Below, in pieces: positions 45,030 to 54,144 of a stretch of DNA of 64,000 nt; within the stretch, counting starts at the first letter, position 1; the number at the start of each line of letters is the position of its first letter. The DNA is from JAKIYB01 sp964590255. Its GTDB lineage: Bacteria > Armatimonadota > Hebobacteria > CAIYQO01. Where the stretch lies: the NCBI GenBank assembly GCA_964590255.1, contig CAZPYA010000008.1:19216-83215 (forward strand), written 5' to 3'. The notes under the pieces are model-generated. The model was not told where the DNA came from and did not search any database. It worked only from the letters and a program-made list of their open reading frames with translations. The translations under genes and the position numbers were made by a program.

Positions 45030-46715
45030 TTATTTCTTGCAGCAGCAGCACTTTTTGCCTTTTTCAAGCTGCAGGGTCTTCGTCGGGGCGTCGCACACCT
45101 CGGCGGGGCCGTAGTACTGGATGGCGCCGGGGAAGACATACTGGTCGTCCACCGCCCAGTCATCGCGGTGCGCGGCGAAATACGAGAACGGCGCGCCGTC
45201 CAGCTCGACCAGCGCCTTTTTGATGACCGGCACCGACTTGCCGCTACGGCGTTCCATGTTCAGCATCATCGTCACCGGCGTGCCGCCGGCCACCCACTCG
45301 TCGCCGCAGCCGATGAGCCCCTGCACGTTCACCGTGTAGCCGGTGAGGCCGGCGCGAATGAGCATCGCGGCGGCATAGCCGAGCGAGTAGCAGTAGTCCG
45401 CGTCGAAATTCGTCGGGAAGGCGCAGCGGCCTTCGTAGCCGAAGAAGTGCCCCAGCGGGGTGAAGTTCACCTCGGCGGCCTGGCCTTCGCTCTTCAGCAG
45501 GCGAATTTTGTCGGAGACGAGGTCGATGAGCAGGCGCTCGGTCTCCACCTGGGAGAGCGGCACGTTGCCGTGCTTGTCGCGGCGCAGCAGCACGCCCTGG
45601 ATGTCGACGGGCAGCTTGCTGTAGACGTGCGAGCTGTGATCGGACAGCCGGCCGCTGACGAACTGGAAGCGCTCGGCATGGCTGTCCAGGCTTCTCACGT
45701 AGTCGTCGTGCTCGCCGAGGATGGTGCTCAGCTCTTCGATGAGCGCCTTGATGTCGGAGATGAATTCCGGCAGGCCTTCCGGCACCAGCAGGATGCCGTA
45801 GTTCTTCTTCGCCTTCGCGCGCTGCACGATCACGTCGACGATACCGTCGACGATCGCTTCCAGCGTGGTGCCTTTCTCCTGGATTTCCTCGGAGATGAGG
45901 CAAATGTTCGGCTGGGTGAGCAGCGCGCATTCCAGCGCCACGTGGCTGGCGGCGCGGCCCATCAGGCGCACGAAGTGCCAGTATTTCACCGCGGACTGCG
46001 CGTCGCGGCAGATGTTGCCGATCAATTCGGCGTAGGTTTTCGCCGCGGTGTCGAAGCCGAAGGAGGCCTCGATCTGCCCGTTTTTCATGTCGCCGTCGAT
46101 GGTCTTCGGCACGCCAATAACGCGGGTGGTGCTGCCCTGGGCGCTGAGGTACTCGGCCAGCAGCGCGGCGTTGGTGTTGGAGTCGTCGCCGCCCACCACC
46201 AGCAGGCCGTCCAGCTTCATCGCCTGAAAATTGCTCAAGCAGGCGGCCAGGTGCTCGGGCTTCTCGATTTTATCGCGGCCGCTCATAATCATGCTGAAGC
46301 CGCCGGTGTTGCGGTATTCGTCCACCAGTTCAGCGGTGATTTCGACATACTTGCCGTCGATAATCCCTTTGGGGCCTTTGAGGAAGCCGAAGAGCACGGA
46401 GTCGGCGTTCGCCGCCTTCAGCGCGTCAAACAGGCCGGCGATGACGTTGTGCCCGCCGGGCGCCTGCCCGCCGGACAGCACCACGCCCACGCGCAGCGCA
46501 TGCGTTGCCAGCGTGCCCGCGCCCTCGACCAGTTTCACTTCCGGCTGGCCGTAGGTGTTCGGGAAGAGCGCCTTGATCGCGTCCTGATCCGTCGCCGGCG
46601 CCGTTGGCGCGCCGATCTCCACCGTCACCGATCCGGAACGCAGCGCCTTCGGCAGCTTCGGTTCATATTCGCGGCGGGCGCGCTGCAGCGCGGAAATACT
46701 AGAACTCATCGTCAT
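45030..46715 (-). CDS. pfp: Diphosphate--fructose-6-phosphate 1-phosphotransferase (long form)
   Basis: A 561-residue PPi-dependent phosphofructokinase of the long type found in plants and spirochaetes. It phosphorylates fructose 6-phosphate with pyrophosphate, reversibly, in central glycolysis. GGDDS at 175-179 and PKTIDGD at 203-209 are the diagnostic PPi-binding and catalytic motifs (ATP enzymes have GGDGS). The start is preceded by AGGAAAGGG. The C-terminus ends in KGKKCCCCKK, four consecutive cysteines between lysines, which I do not associate with this family. A TTGGTG-N17-TATAAT promoter lies upstream. Confidence 0.93.
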   Translation of the reverse strand: MTMSSSISALQRARREYEPKLPKALRSGSVTVEIGAPTAPATDQDAIKALFPNTYGQPEVKLVEGAGTLATHALRVGVVLSGGQAPGGHNVIAGLFDALKAANADSVLFGFLKGPKGIIDGKYVEITAELVDEYRNTGGFSMIMSGRDKIEKPEHLAACLSNFQAMKLDGLLVVGGDDSNTNAALLAEYLSAQGSTTRVIGVPKTIDGDMKNGQIEASFGFDTAAKTYAELIGNICRDAQSAVKYWHFVRLMGRAASHVALECALLTQPNICLISEEIQEKGTTLEAIVDGIVDVIVQRAKAKKNYGILLVPEGLPEFISDIKALIEELSTILGEHDDYVRSLDSHAERFQFVSGRLSDHSSHVYSKLPVDIQGVLLRRDKHGNVPLSQVETERLLIDLVSDKIRLLKSEGQAAEVNFTPLGHFFGYEGRCAFPTNFDADYCYSLGYAAAMLIRAGLTGYTVNVQGLIGCGDEWVAGGTPVTMMLNMERRSGKSVPVIKKALVELDGAPFSYFAAHRDDWAVDDQYVFPGAIQYYGPAEVCDAPTKTLQLEKGKKCCCCKK

Positions 46716-46751
46716 ACCCTTTCCTCAATGGCGTGTGAAACAGAGACAGCA

Positions 46752-46773
46752 GTAACCTCCACGGTGGGAGGTT
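46752..46773 (-). promoter_or_regulatory. Leader hairpin of pfp
   Basis: TAACCTCC and GGAGGTTA pair around a 6-base loop, between the -10 box and the start codon of pfp. On the minus-strand RNA this is a short hairpin in the 5' leader. It contains a GGAGG sequence but is not at ribosome-site distance. Function unknown. Confidence 0.4.
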
Positions 46774-46788
46774 ATGCAAAGCACCCAT

Positions 46789-46817
46789 ATTATACGAAAT
46801 TTCGCCGATTGCACCAA
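46789..46817 (-). promoter_or_regulatory. Sigma-70 promoter of pfp
   Basis: On the minus strand TTGGTG (46817-46812) and TATAAT (46794-46789) are 17 bases apart, about 75 bases ahead of the pfp start. Confidence 0.65.
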
Positions 46818-46871
46818 GTTGGGCGGGGAAAGGCTCGCTTGAGTGAGATATGTGTAAATCTTTATAACTTC

Positions 46872-46900
46872 TTTACAAATGCGGAAATGACAGGTATAAT
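46872..46900 (+). promoter_or_regulatory. Sigma-70 promoter of the HExxH protein
   Basis: TTTACA (46872-46877) and TATAAT (46895-46900) are 17 bases apart, 26 bases before the ATG at 46927. It is divergent from the pfp promoter. Confidence 0.75.
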
Positions 46901-46926
46901 AGCGATCATTAAGGTAGGGTAAGGCG

Positions 46927-47343
46927 ATGGTTTCCACCGTTGGACAATCCGCGTCACCCCTGATCGCCGTCTTTTCACCGTCCATGGGGAACCGCATCAC
47001 AGAGTCGCAGCGCGCCACGCAGGCCGGCACATGCCAGGCCTGTGCCGCACGCGCCTACGTCGACATCTCCACCGACGCCGGCGTCTCCTTCAAAACGCCC
47101 ACCACGGTGAACCCCGCCATCGCCTACGCCGCCGTCAGCGCGCATGAAGCCGAACACGTCGCCAATGAGCAGGCCCGCGCCGAGCAGCAACACCGCCGCG
47201 TCGTCGCGCAAAACGTCGTCCTCGTGACCGGCATCTGCCCCGAATGCGGGCGCGCCTACATCGCCGGCGGCTCTACCCGCACCATCACCGCGCCGGAAGC
47301 CTCCCGCGAGAAGGTTTCGGCGGCATTTGACGCGTATGCGTGA
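46927..47343 (+). CDS. Small HExxH/CxxC protein, putative zinc metalloprotein
   Basis: A 138-residue protein with HEAEH at residues 73-77, a candidate zinc-binding HExxH, and two CxxC pairs (Cys36/Cys39 in CQAC and Cys104/Cys107 in CPEC). I recall similar small proteins in clostridia, with a GVSFKxPT segment between the first CxxC and the HExxH, but have no functional name for them. The two CxxC pairs could bind a structural zinc. No signal peptide is present. A near-consensus promoter and an AGGGTAAGG ribosome site suggest good expression. It stands alone, divergent from pfp. Confidence 0.65.
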   Translation: MVSTVGQSASPLIAVFSPSMGNRITESQRATQAGTCQACAARAYVDISTDAGVSFKTPTTVNPAIAYAAVSAHEAEHVANEQARAEQQHRRVVAQNVVLVTGICPECGRAYIAGGSTRTITAPEASREKVSAAFDAYA

Positions 47344-47422
47344 CGCGGCACTGCGCATCCACAATTATCGATTCCCCGGAATGATGCTCTCTGACAAATG
47401 AATGTCGCTATGTTTGTCTTAT

Positions 47423-47442
47423 GCGGGGATTGAAATCCCCGC
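47423..47442. repeat. GCGGGGATT palindrome
   Basis: GCGGGGATTGA followed by AATCCCCGC forms a 9-bp stem. It is a variant of the GCGGATT family. A TTGTCCAC/GTGGACAA hairpin with CGGC loop follows at 47463-47482. Confidence 0.7.
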
Positions 47443-47571
47443 CTGCCGGGCCGTTCGGCCAGTTGTCCACCGGCGTGGACAAACGTTTGTTGTTACGGGA
47501 CGACTTGGAGACACATGAACAGCGCGGATCAAGCCTCGCATCCCTTGACATAGCGATATATTTTGTCACTG

Positions 47572-47735
47572 AGAAACTGTTTTGAAAGTGGTCGCCGCCG
47601 CCTTGCGGGTCTGGACCGCGTCTGGCCGCGTTGGATTCGCTGGCATGTATCACCCGATACACTCGCGCGCATCCGCCTTGCCAACCACGATCCATCCTCC
47701 GCAATCCGACGACGACCACTTCCAAAACAGTTTCT
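47572..47735. mobile_element. MITE-like inverted-repeat element, copy 2
   Basis: A 164-base element with terminal repeats AGAAACTGTTTT.. and ..AAAACAGTTTCT, similar in order and length to 16108-16272. Conserved blocks include GCGGGTCTGGA, CTGGCATGTAT and CCATCCTCC. Several stem positions differ from copy 1 by paired changes. It occupies the otherwise gene-free stretch 47344-47880. Confidence 0.8.
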
Positions 47736-47880
47736 GAGCAAAATCCGGGCTGGAGAGACGAAGTCGGCCTGCGCCGACTGACCGAGCGTTCTAACGCTTC
47801 ACCTCATCAATCGTCAATTCCAACAGGACTCCTTCCCGTCCCGCCGAATAGCATTGGTATCCCCACTTCGGGAGGCTATC

Positions 47881-50223
47881 ATGTTGGTTCGCATCCTGCT
47901 GCTGCTCTGCTGCGCCTTCGCGGTGCCGGCGCTCGCCGTCATGCGCTGGGAGGATGAATCCACCCTCTACAAACCCTACGCTCAGCGCTACGGGGCGAAG
48001 ATGGTGGAAGATGAAGCGTCGTCGACGAACAAGGCGCTGCGCATTCCGCACCAAACGGGCAGCACCAGCATCAACGTGGAGATGAACACGCGCGAGGTGA
48101 CGCTGTGCGGCAAAAACCTCGTCACCCTCTTCGTGCGCGGCGAGGAGATGCTGCCGCTTTCCGACGGCATGGAGATCACCCTCACCGCGCATAACATGAC
48201 CACCGGGGGATGGGACTTCTACGCCGCCTACCCCATCTACGGCATCAACCTGAAGCCGGAGGGGTATACCGAACTCCGCTTTCTCATGGATACCGGCCTC
48301 AAACCCACGAAATTCCGCTCTTCCTCGCTGTTGATGAAGTGGCGGGTCACTGACAAAGAACTGAAGCCCGTGTTGTATCTGGACTATGCGGAAATCCGCC
48401 CTCAAATACTCGACGCGCCGTTCATCACCGACGTCTCGCTGGCGAAGGTGCGCTACACGCCGGGCGCGAAGGCGCGCGTGTCTGTTTCCGTCACCAACCC
48501 CACCGCCGCCGACGCCGTCGTGACGCTGGCCGGCGAGGAGCGCTGGGGCTTGACCGGCACGCGTCCCGTCTTCACCCAGCCGCTGACGGTGAATGCCGGC
48601 GGCACGGGCGCCGCGACAGCGGAGTGGACGCTGGGGCCTGAGGAATATGGCCGCGAGATTGCCGTCACGATGCGCGTCGGCGGAACCGTCATCGACACCG
48701 CCTCCGAACTCTTTGCGGTGACAACCATCCCGCAATGGCTCTCCATCGGCAACAGCTATGATCCTGGCAGCGGCGTCTATGCCGGCGACATGCATTCCAT
48801 CTTCTACGTGAGTCCGACCAACGTCGCGCGCAGCGCCCGGGCAGTGCGGTTCCATATAAAACTGTCGCCAGGCAGCGAATACTGGGAGTTCTTCTCCTGG
48901 GCGCCCGGCGACATCGCCGACCTGGCGCCGAAGGAGGACGTCTTTCCCGGCGGCGAGGGACGCATCGCCTTCCGCAGCAAAGCGCTGGTCAAACAGCAGA
49001 ACGCGCTGCTCACCGCCGCCGGCTTCTGGCCGGTCTCCTACGTCAACGGCACGGTGTGGGCGGACGCCGGCTACCGCTTCTTCCAGCAGCATCCCGACTG
49101 GATCACCTACGACCACACCGGTGAGGTGAGCACCTACGACATGAGCCGCCGCGCCCTCTACAGCCACAAGGACGACCCTGACTTTGACCCGGAAAAATAT
49201 CCCGGCATCTTCTTCCAGGCGGTGCTGAACCACACCATCCCCGCGGTGCAGGATTACGTTGCCCGCCAGTATATCGCCTGCGGCAAGGAGATGGGTTTCA
49301 AAGGCGTGCGCATGGACGTGCGCTACCTGGAGACGCATCCCGGCGAATACGATTTCAGCGGGAAAGAGATCGTGAAGGACCCTGCCGAAGCCGATCGCAT
49401 CAGCGCCGCGACGGTCAAGCGCGTGAAAGAATTGGTGCGAAAAGAGCTGCCTGACTTCACCTTCGGCTACAATTTCGCCGCGCCGGAGGAAGTCACCGAG
49501 ATGCTGCTGACGATGCGGGAGCGCTGCGCCGGCGGCGGCTGGATGCTCGACGAGTTGCCCTGCACCTACCAGGAAAAGGCGTCGCCGTTCCATATCTGGT
49601 CGGTATATGCCCGCCGCATGACTTCGTGGGGCGACCAGGTCAACGCGTGGGGCGGCATCTACAATCCCTTCGACTTCCGCCGCGGCAGCCTCGACTATCC
49701 GGTGGATAAAATCTACTCCACCCTCTTCCGCCTCATCGCCGGCGGACGCTTCACCTGTTACTACAACAGCCGCCAGTCCGTCGGCAACCTGGGCCGCCTG
49801 GCCACCCGCTACAGCGAATACTATTACGGCCACCAGCGCCGTTGGCTGTCGGACATCAAAGGCGAAGTCGAGGTGAAAGCCGCCGCGCCGCTGTGGTGGA
49901 AGGATATGGTCTACTGGAACCGCGACGCCGCCGGCGCCCGCCAGCTCATCGTGAACCTGGTGAACCCGCCGAAGAGCGAGGACGTGGAAGACAACCCCCG
50001 CTCCGAGCTGCGCCCGCCGGTGCGCAATATCGAGCTGATCTGCGCCGCCGCCGACGGCAAAGCCCCGAAAGCCGCCTGGCTGTTGACCGCCGAGCCGATG
50101 GAACCCTACGACGACGCGAAAATGCAGCAGCTTCCACTGACGATGAAACTGCTGCCCGGCGGCAAGGTATCGGTGACCGTGCCCAGCGTCATCTTCTATA
50201 AAATGGTGGTGTGCCAGTATTGA
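47881..50223 (+). CDS. Secreted glycosidase-like protein (beta domains plus TIM barrel)
   Basis: A 780-residue exported protein with a signal peptide at 1-19 and a GGGAGG ribosome site. Residues 20-290 contain two beta-sandwich domains, the second Ig-like (GAKARVSVSVTNPTA). Residues about 300-660 look like a TIM barrel, with GFKGVRMDVRYLETHPGEY suggesting the strand with a catalytic acid. The C-terminal 110 residues form another beta domain. The layout, Ig-like domain, barrel and C-terminal sandwich, is reminiscent of GH66 or GH13-like enzymes, but I cannot fix the family. It is followed after 89 bases by another secreted protein. Confidence 0.55.
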   Translation: MLVRILLLLCCAFAVPALAVMRWEDESTLYKPYAQRYGAKMVEDEASSTNKALRIPHQTGSTSINVEMNTREVTLCGKNLVTLFVRGEEMLPLSDGMEITLTAHNMTTGGWDFYAAYPIYGINLKPEGYTELRFLMDTGLKPTKFRSSSLLMKWRVTDKELKPVLYLDYAEIRPQILDAPFITDVSLAKVRYTPGAKARVSVSVTNPTAADAVVTLAGEERWGLTGTRPVFTQPLTVNAGGTGAATAEWTLGPEEYGREIAVTMRVGGTVIDTASELFAVTTIPQWLSIGNSYDPGSGVYAGDMHSIFYVSPTNVARSARAVRFHIKLSPGSEYWEFFSWAPGDIADLAPKEDVFPGGEGRIAFRSKALVKQQNALLTAAGFWPVSYVNGTVWADAGYRFFQQHPDWITYDHTGEVSTYDMSRRALYSHKDDPDFDPEKYPGIFFQAVLNHTIPAVQDYVARQYIACGKEMGFKGVRMDVRYLETHPGEYDFSGKEIVKDPAEADRISAATVKRVKELVRKELPDFTFGYNFAAPEEVTEMLLTMRERCAGGGWMLDELPCTYQEKASPFHIWSVYARRMTSWGDQVNAWGGIYNPFDFRRGSLDYPVDKIYSTLFRLIAGGRFTCYYNSRQSVGNLGRLATRYSEYYYGHQRRWLSDIKGEVEVKAAAPLWWKDMVYWNRDAAGARQLIVNLVNPPKSEDVEDNPRSELRPPVRNIELICAAADGKAPKAAWLLTAEPMEPYDDAKMQQLPLTMKLLPGGKVSVTVPSVIFYKMVVCQY

Positions 50224-50312
50224 GGGTGCGTCATCGGCCCCATCCCCTCCCCTTCCCCGAACCGGGCGAGGGGATCTACAAACAGTCGGTAACGTTGAAC
50301 AGCGAGGTTCTG

Positions 50313-52160
50313 ATGAAATACCTCCGAATTACAGTGATATTGATCATGGCCATGGGCGTGCTCTGCGCCCAGACCTTCGGCCCCAACCTCGCCGATAATG
50401 CCAGCTTTGAGAAGCTGGACGAGGTGGAACGACCGGTCAACTGGAGTTGGACGGCCAATCCGCCCGGCGGCACGGTGAGCGCCGACGCGAAAGTGGTGCT
50501 GGTGGGCAAGCAGGCGCTGAAGCTGGAACTGCCCGACACCGCCGCGCTGCAGGTGCGCTCGCAGGCCATCCCGGTGACCGCCGGCACGGTATATCTCTTC
50601 TCCGTGGGCTTCCGCAGCGAGGGTTTTGGCGAGCCAGGGAAATACTGCGGCGTGGACGCCTACATGTCGCTGGAGTGGCAGGACGCCGCCGGCAAGCAGG
50701 TGGGCCGCCATATCGGCCCGGCCTTCCCCTACCAGCCGAGCCCGTGGGACCTGCGCGACAATTTTGCCACGGCCCCAGCGGCGGCGACGCAGGTGTTCAT
50801 CACCTGTGGCTTCAACAACCACAGCAAAGCGGAGACAGGCACGAATATCCCCTCCGCGCTGTGGCTGGACGGCATTCAACTTCGCGCGTATACCGCTCCC
50901 GCCACGCCGGAGTGGGCGCTGAAGCCCCCCGAGCGCATCGTGGACGGCGGGTGGAGCACCTCGCGCGTCTACATGCCCAACCTCGCCACTCTCAACTACG
51001 CCGGCGGCAAGTGGAGCCCCATCATCACCGAGAAAAACAGTACCTTCGGCACCGTGCTCAGCAGCCCGAAGGACGTCGGTAGCCGCAACCGGACGTGCCA
51101 CTCGCCGTATATGACGAATCCGCGCCCGGGACTGTACCGCGCCATTATCCGCTGCAAGGTGGCGGACAACATGCGGAAAGAAGTCGCCGGCGGCATCGAC
51201 ATCGACTCGCAATTCGCCTCTGGCCGCGCCGACCTGCCGCTCCTCCCGTCAGTGTTCAAGGCGCCGAATGTCTGGCAGGATTTCACCGTCGACTTCGTGC
51301 TGCGCACGCCCGGCTACTGGTCTTTCCGCATACGCACCGAAGGCAACCAGCCCTTCACGGTGGATTCCGTGCGCACCTTCCCGCTACAGCACTTCACCGA
51401 CGCCCAACTCCTCGACATCTATCCCGGCAGCGATGGCGCCGTGCCGCCCGAGGTGCAGGTGAAAAAGCCGTATGAATTCACCACGCTGCTGGTGGCCGGG
51501 CCGTATTACGACGAGTTTCGCATCGCGCAGGCGCTGCATCTGTCGCATTACAATGCGAAAATCACCCCGGTGTGGGTGCAAAAAGTGAACGCCCAGGCCT
51601 TCCCCGGCTTCCCCGAGACGGCCGACGGGCTCTTCACCAAACACCTCGTCATCTTCTGCGACGTGGACGTGACGGGCATGAGCCTGCGGCAGAAGCGGTT
51701 GCTGGCCGATTTTGTCGCACGCGGCGGCGGGCTGCTCATTCTCGGCGGGCACAAGACGTTTGAGCGCGGCGGCTTCCGCGGGTCGCTGCTCGATGAACTG
51801 CTGCCTGTCACCTTCCCCGACGGCGACTTGCCCCCGCTGAAGCACCTGCCTGCCGGCGGCACGCTGCAGATGGGCGCGGCGCACCCCGTCACCGAGTTGC
51901 TTGATCTCTCCGCCGCGCCGAAGTGTTACTTCCTGAATACCATCATCCCCCGCGACGGCGCGAAGACTATCCTCACCGTCGACAAAACGCCCGCCGTCGT
52001 GCTCGGCGCCTACGGCAAGGGACGCGTCGCCTGCGTCGCCCTCACACCGCTGGGGGCGCCCGCCGCCGGGCAAACACCGTTCTGGCAATGGGAAGCCTGG
52101 CCCCTCCTCCTCCGCGACCTCTGCTGGTGGACCGGCGGGGAGGATGATAAGCTCGAATAG
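50313..52160 (+). CDS. Secreted protein with CBM-like and glutamine amidotransferase-like domains
   Basis: A 615-residue exported protein. The signal peptide is MKYLRITVILIMAMGVLCA. The start at 50313 has GCGAGG upstream and agrees with the signal peptide. Residues about 25-190 look like a jelly-roll carbohydrate-binding domain (NLADNASFEKLDEV). A second beta domain follows to about 390. Residues about 395-610 resemble a class I amidotransferase-like fold: FCDVDVTGMSLRQKRLLADFV and GGGLLILGGHKTF, as in DUF1355 proteins. The catalytic cysteine is not apparent, so the domain may be non-enzymatic. It ends 255 bases before the araB end, across fold-back repeats. Confidence 0.62.
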   Translation: MKYLRITVILIMAMGVLCAQTFGPNLADNASFEKLDEVERPVNWSWTANPPGGTVSADAKVVLVGKQALKLELPDTAALQVRSQAIPVTAGTVYLFSVGFRSEGFGEPGKYCGVDAYMSLEWQDAAGKQVGRHIGPAFPYQPSPWDLRDNFATAPAAATQVFITCGFNNHSKAETGTNIPSALWLDGIQLRAYTAPATPEWALKPPERIVDGGWSTSRVYMPNLATLNYAGGKWSPIITEKNSTFGTVLSSPKDVGSRNRTCHSPYMTNPRPGLYRAIIRCKVADNMRKEVAGGIDIDSQFASGRADLPLLPSVFKAPNVWQDFTVDFVLRTPGYWSFRIRTEGNQPFTVDSVRTFPLQHFTDAQLLDIYPGSDGAVPPEVQVKKPYEFTTLLVAGPYYDEFRIAQALHLSHYNAKITPVWVQKVNAQAFPGFPETADGLFTKHLVIFCDVDVTGMSLRQKRLLADFVARGGGLLILGGHKTFERGGFRGSLLDELLPVTFPDGDLPPLKHLPAGGTLQMGAAHPVTELLDLSAAPKCYFLNTIIPRDGAKTILTVDKTPAVVLGAYGKGRVACVALTPLGAPAAGQTPFWQWEAWPLLLRDLCWWTGGEDDKLE

Positions 52161-52178
52161 AGTAGCGGTGTGAGTAGA

Positions 52179-52353
52179 GCAGCGAGTCTGGAAGCCGGCG
52201 CGAGCCGCGCCGACAACCTGAAGGGTTCTCGAACGTTGTTGCTCTTAGTAGCGGCGCTGCACAGCACCGCTACTAAGAGCAACAACGTTCGGTAACAGCT
52301 TCACTACAATACTTCCCCTCGTCGCGACTCGCGTCGGCTTCCAGACTCGCTGC
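52179..52353. repeat. Nested fold-back element
   Basis: Outer arms 52179-52213 and 52319-52353 (35 bases, about three mismatches, starting GCAGCGAGTCTGG) enclose an inner perfect 25-bp stem (52230-52254 with 52267-52291) with a GCTG/CAGC top. This looks like one palindrome inside the loop of another. Confidence 0.85.
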
Positions 52354-52363
52354 CATATACGAA

Positions 52364-52395
52364 AAGCGCCCACCCTGATATCAGGATGGGCGCTT
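52364..52395 (-). terminator. Terminator of araB
   Basis: A stem AAGCGCCCA..TGGGCGCTT with an inner CCTGATATCAGG palindrome and one mismatch. On the minus strand it is followed by TTTTCG, and it lies 20 bases after the araB stop. Confidence 0.8.
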
Positions 52396-52415
52396 GGTGT
52401 TCATGCTTCAGTGAT

Positions 52416-54089
52416 TCAGACCACCGTTGCGCTCCGCGTCTCATCGCGAATCGCCAGCAGGGCTTTCATCACGTCGCTCATATCGTCGGCACCCTTCACG
52501 CCGAAGGCGTCGTGGACGCGCTTGTAGAGGGCGAAGAGCTTGTTGTAGACGGCCTGGTTTTCCGGGATGGGGGTGAAGATGCGCTCCTGCACACCGGTCA
52601 TCACCGCGGTCGCATCGCCAAAGGTGGCGTAGGCGCCGGCGGCCACGGCGCCGGCGATGGCCGCGCCCAGCGCGCAGGTCTGCGTGCTGCGCGAGATGGC
52701 CAGTGGGCGGCCCATGATGTCGGCGTAGATCTGCATCACCAGCGGGTTCTTCGCGGAGATGCCGCCGCAGTTAATGATCTTCTCCACCGTCATGCCATAC
52801 TCTTCGAAGCGCTCCATAATGATGCGCGCACCGAAAGCGGTGGCTTCCACCCACGCGCGAAATAGTTCGGCCGGGTTCGTCTGCAGGGTGAGACCGAGTA
52901 CCAGGCCGGTGAGGCGCTGGTCGACGAGGATGGTGCGGTTGCCGTTGTGCCAGTCGAGCGCCAGCAGGCCGCTCTCGCCGGGAGCCAGCTTCGCCGCGCC
53001 CTCGGTCAGCTCAATATGGCCCTGCCCACCCGGCTGCACGTAGTTGACGAACCAGTTGAAGATGTCGCCCACCGCCGACTGCCCGGCTTCCAGCCCGTAG
53101 CAGCCCGGCAGGATCGACTCTGGCACGATGCCGCAGAGGCCGGGGATGTCGGGCAGGTTGGCGTCCAGCGGGGCCACCATCATATCGCAGGTGGAGGTGC
53201 CAATGATCTTCACCAGCACGCCCGGCTCGATGCCGCTGCCCACGCCGCCCAGGTGCGCGTCGAAGGCGCCCACCGACACGGGGATGCCCGCCGGCAGGCC
53301 GGTTTTACTCGCCCATTCCGCGCTGAGCGTGCCCGCCGCCTCGCCCACGGCGTAGGCGACGTTCGGCAGCGATTCGCGGACGCGCACCAGCGCCGGATCC
53401 AGCGCCGCGAGGAACTCGGCATCGGGATAGCCGCCCCATGAGGGATGGAACATCGCCTTGTGCCCGGCGGCGCAGATGCCGCGCTTCACGGCGGCCGGCG
53501 CGTCGGTGCCGCACAGCACCGCCGGCAGCCAGTCGGCATGCTCGACCCAGGTATACGCGGCGTCAAAGACGTCCGGGTTGGCGCGCTTGCAGCGGAGGAT
53601 CTTCGCCCAGAACCACTCGGCACTGTAGGTGCCGCCGCACTTCGCCAGGAACTGTGGGCGCATCTCGGCGGCCTTCGCGGTGATCTCCACCGCCTCCGCG
53701 TGACCGGTGTGGTCCTTCCACAGGTAGGCCATCGCCCCCAGTTGGTCGGCGAAGGCGGGCGTCAGCGCCAGCGGCGTACCGGTGGCGTCCACCGGGATCG
53801 GCGTGGAGCCGGTGGTATCCACCCCCATGCCGATGACCTGGCTCGCGTCGAAACCGGCGATAGCTTTAGCCTGCGCCAGCACGTCGGTGATCACCGCCAC
53901 CGCGCCGTCCAGGTAATCCCGCGGGTGCTGTCGCGCCACGTCCGGATCGCGCGGGTCGAGCAGGATGCCCATCTCGCCGTGCGGGTAGTTATACACGCTG
54001 GTGGCGATCTCCGCCCCGCCGGCCACGTCCACCAGCAGCGCGCGCACCGAATTGGTGCCGTAATCAAGACCGATCGTATATTGCGGCAT
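52416..54089 (-). CDS. araB: L-ribulokinase
   Basis: A 557-residue FGGY-family kinase that phosphorylates L-ribulose in arabinose catabolism. Motifs include GLDYGTNSVRALLVD at the N-terminus, GMGVDTTGSTPIPVD, a GAFDAHLG segment and GTSTCDMM near the nucleotide site, and NCGGISAKNP. The length and TNSVRAL motif favour AraB over xylulokinase. The start is at MPQYT, preceded by AGAGGGAA; a longer frame from 54257 has no support. It is the last of the minus-strand module GRE, GH27, AraA/FucI-like, AraB. Confidence 0.9.
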   Translation of the reverse strand: MPQYTIGLDYGTNSVRALLVDVAGGAEIATSVYNYPHGEMGILLDPRDPDVARQHPRDYLDGAVAVITDVLAQAKAIAGFDASQVIGMGVDTTGSTPIPVDATGTPLALTPAFADQLGAMAYLWKDHTGHAEAVEITAKAAEMRPQFLAKCGGTYSAEWFWAKILRCKRANPDVFDAAYTWVEHADWLPAVLCGTDAPAAVKRGICAAGHKAMFHPSWGGYPDAEFLAALDPALVRVRESLPNVAYAVGEAAGTLSAEWASKTGLPAGIPVSVGAFDAHLGGVGSGIEPGVLVKIIGTSTCDMMVAPLDANLPDIPGLCGIVPESILPGCYGLEAGQSAVGDIFNWFVNYVQPGGQGHIELTEGAAKLAPGESGLLALDWHNGNRTILVDQRLTGLVLGLTLQTNPAELFRAWVEATAFGARIIMERFEEYGMTVEKIINCGGISAKNPLVMQIYADIMGRPLAISRSTQTCALGAAIAGAVAAGAYATFGDATAVMTGVQERIFTPIPENQAVYNKLFALYKRVHDAFGVKGADDMSDVMKALLAIRDETRSATVV

Positions 54090-54144
54090 GGTTGTTTCCC
54101 TCTCCAACTCGTTAACAGAGACGGACATTGAGACGTCATTCCGG

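Noticed and set aside
47545..47562. TTGACA with TATATT as a promoter
   Set aside because: The two boxes are only about 6 bases apart, far too close, and no gene follows.
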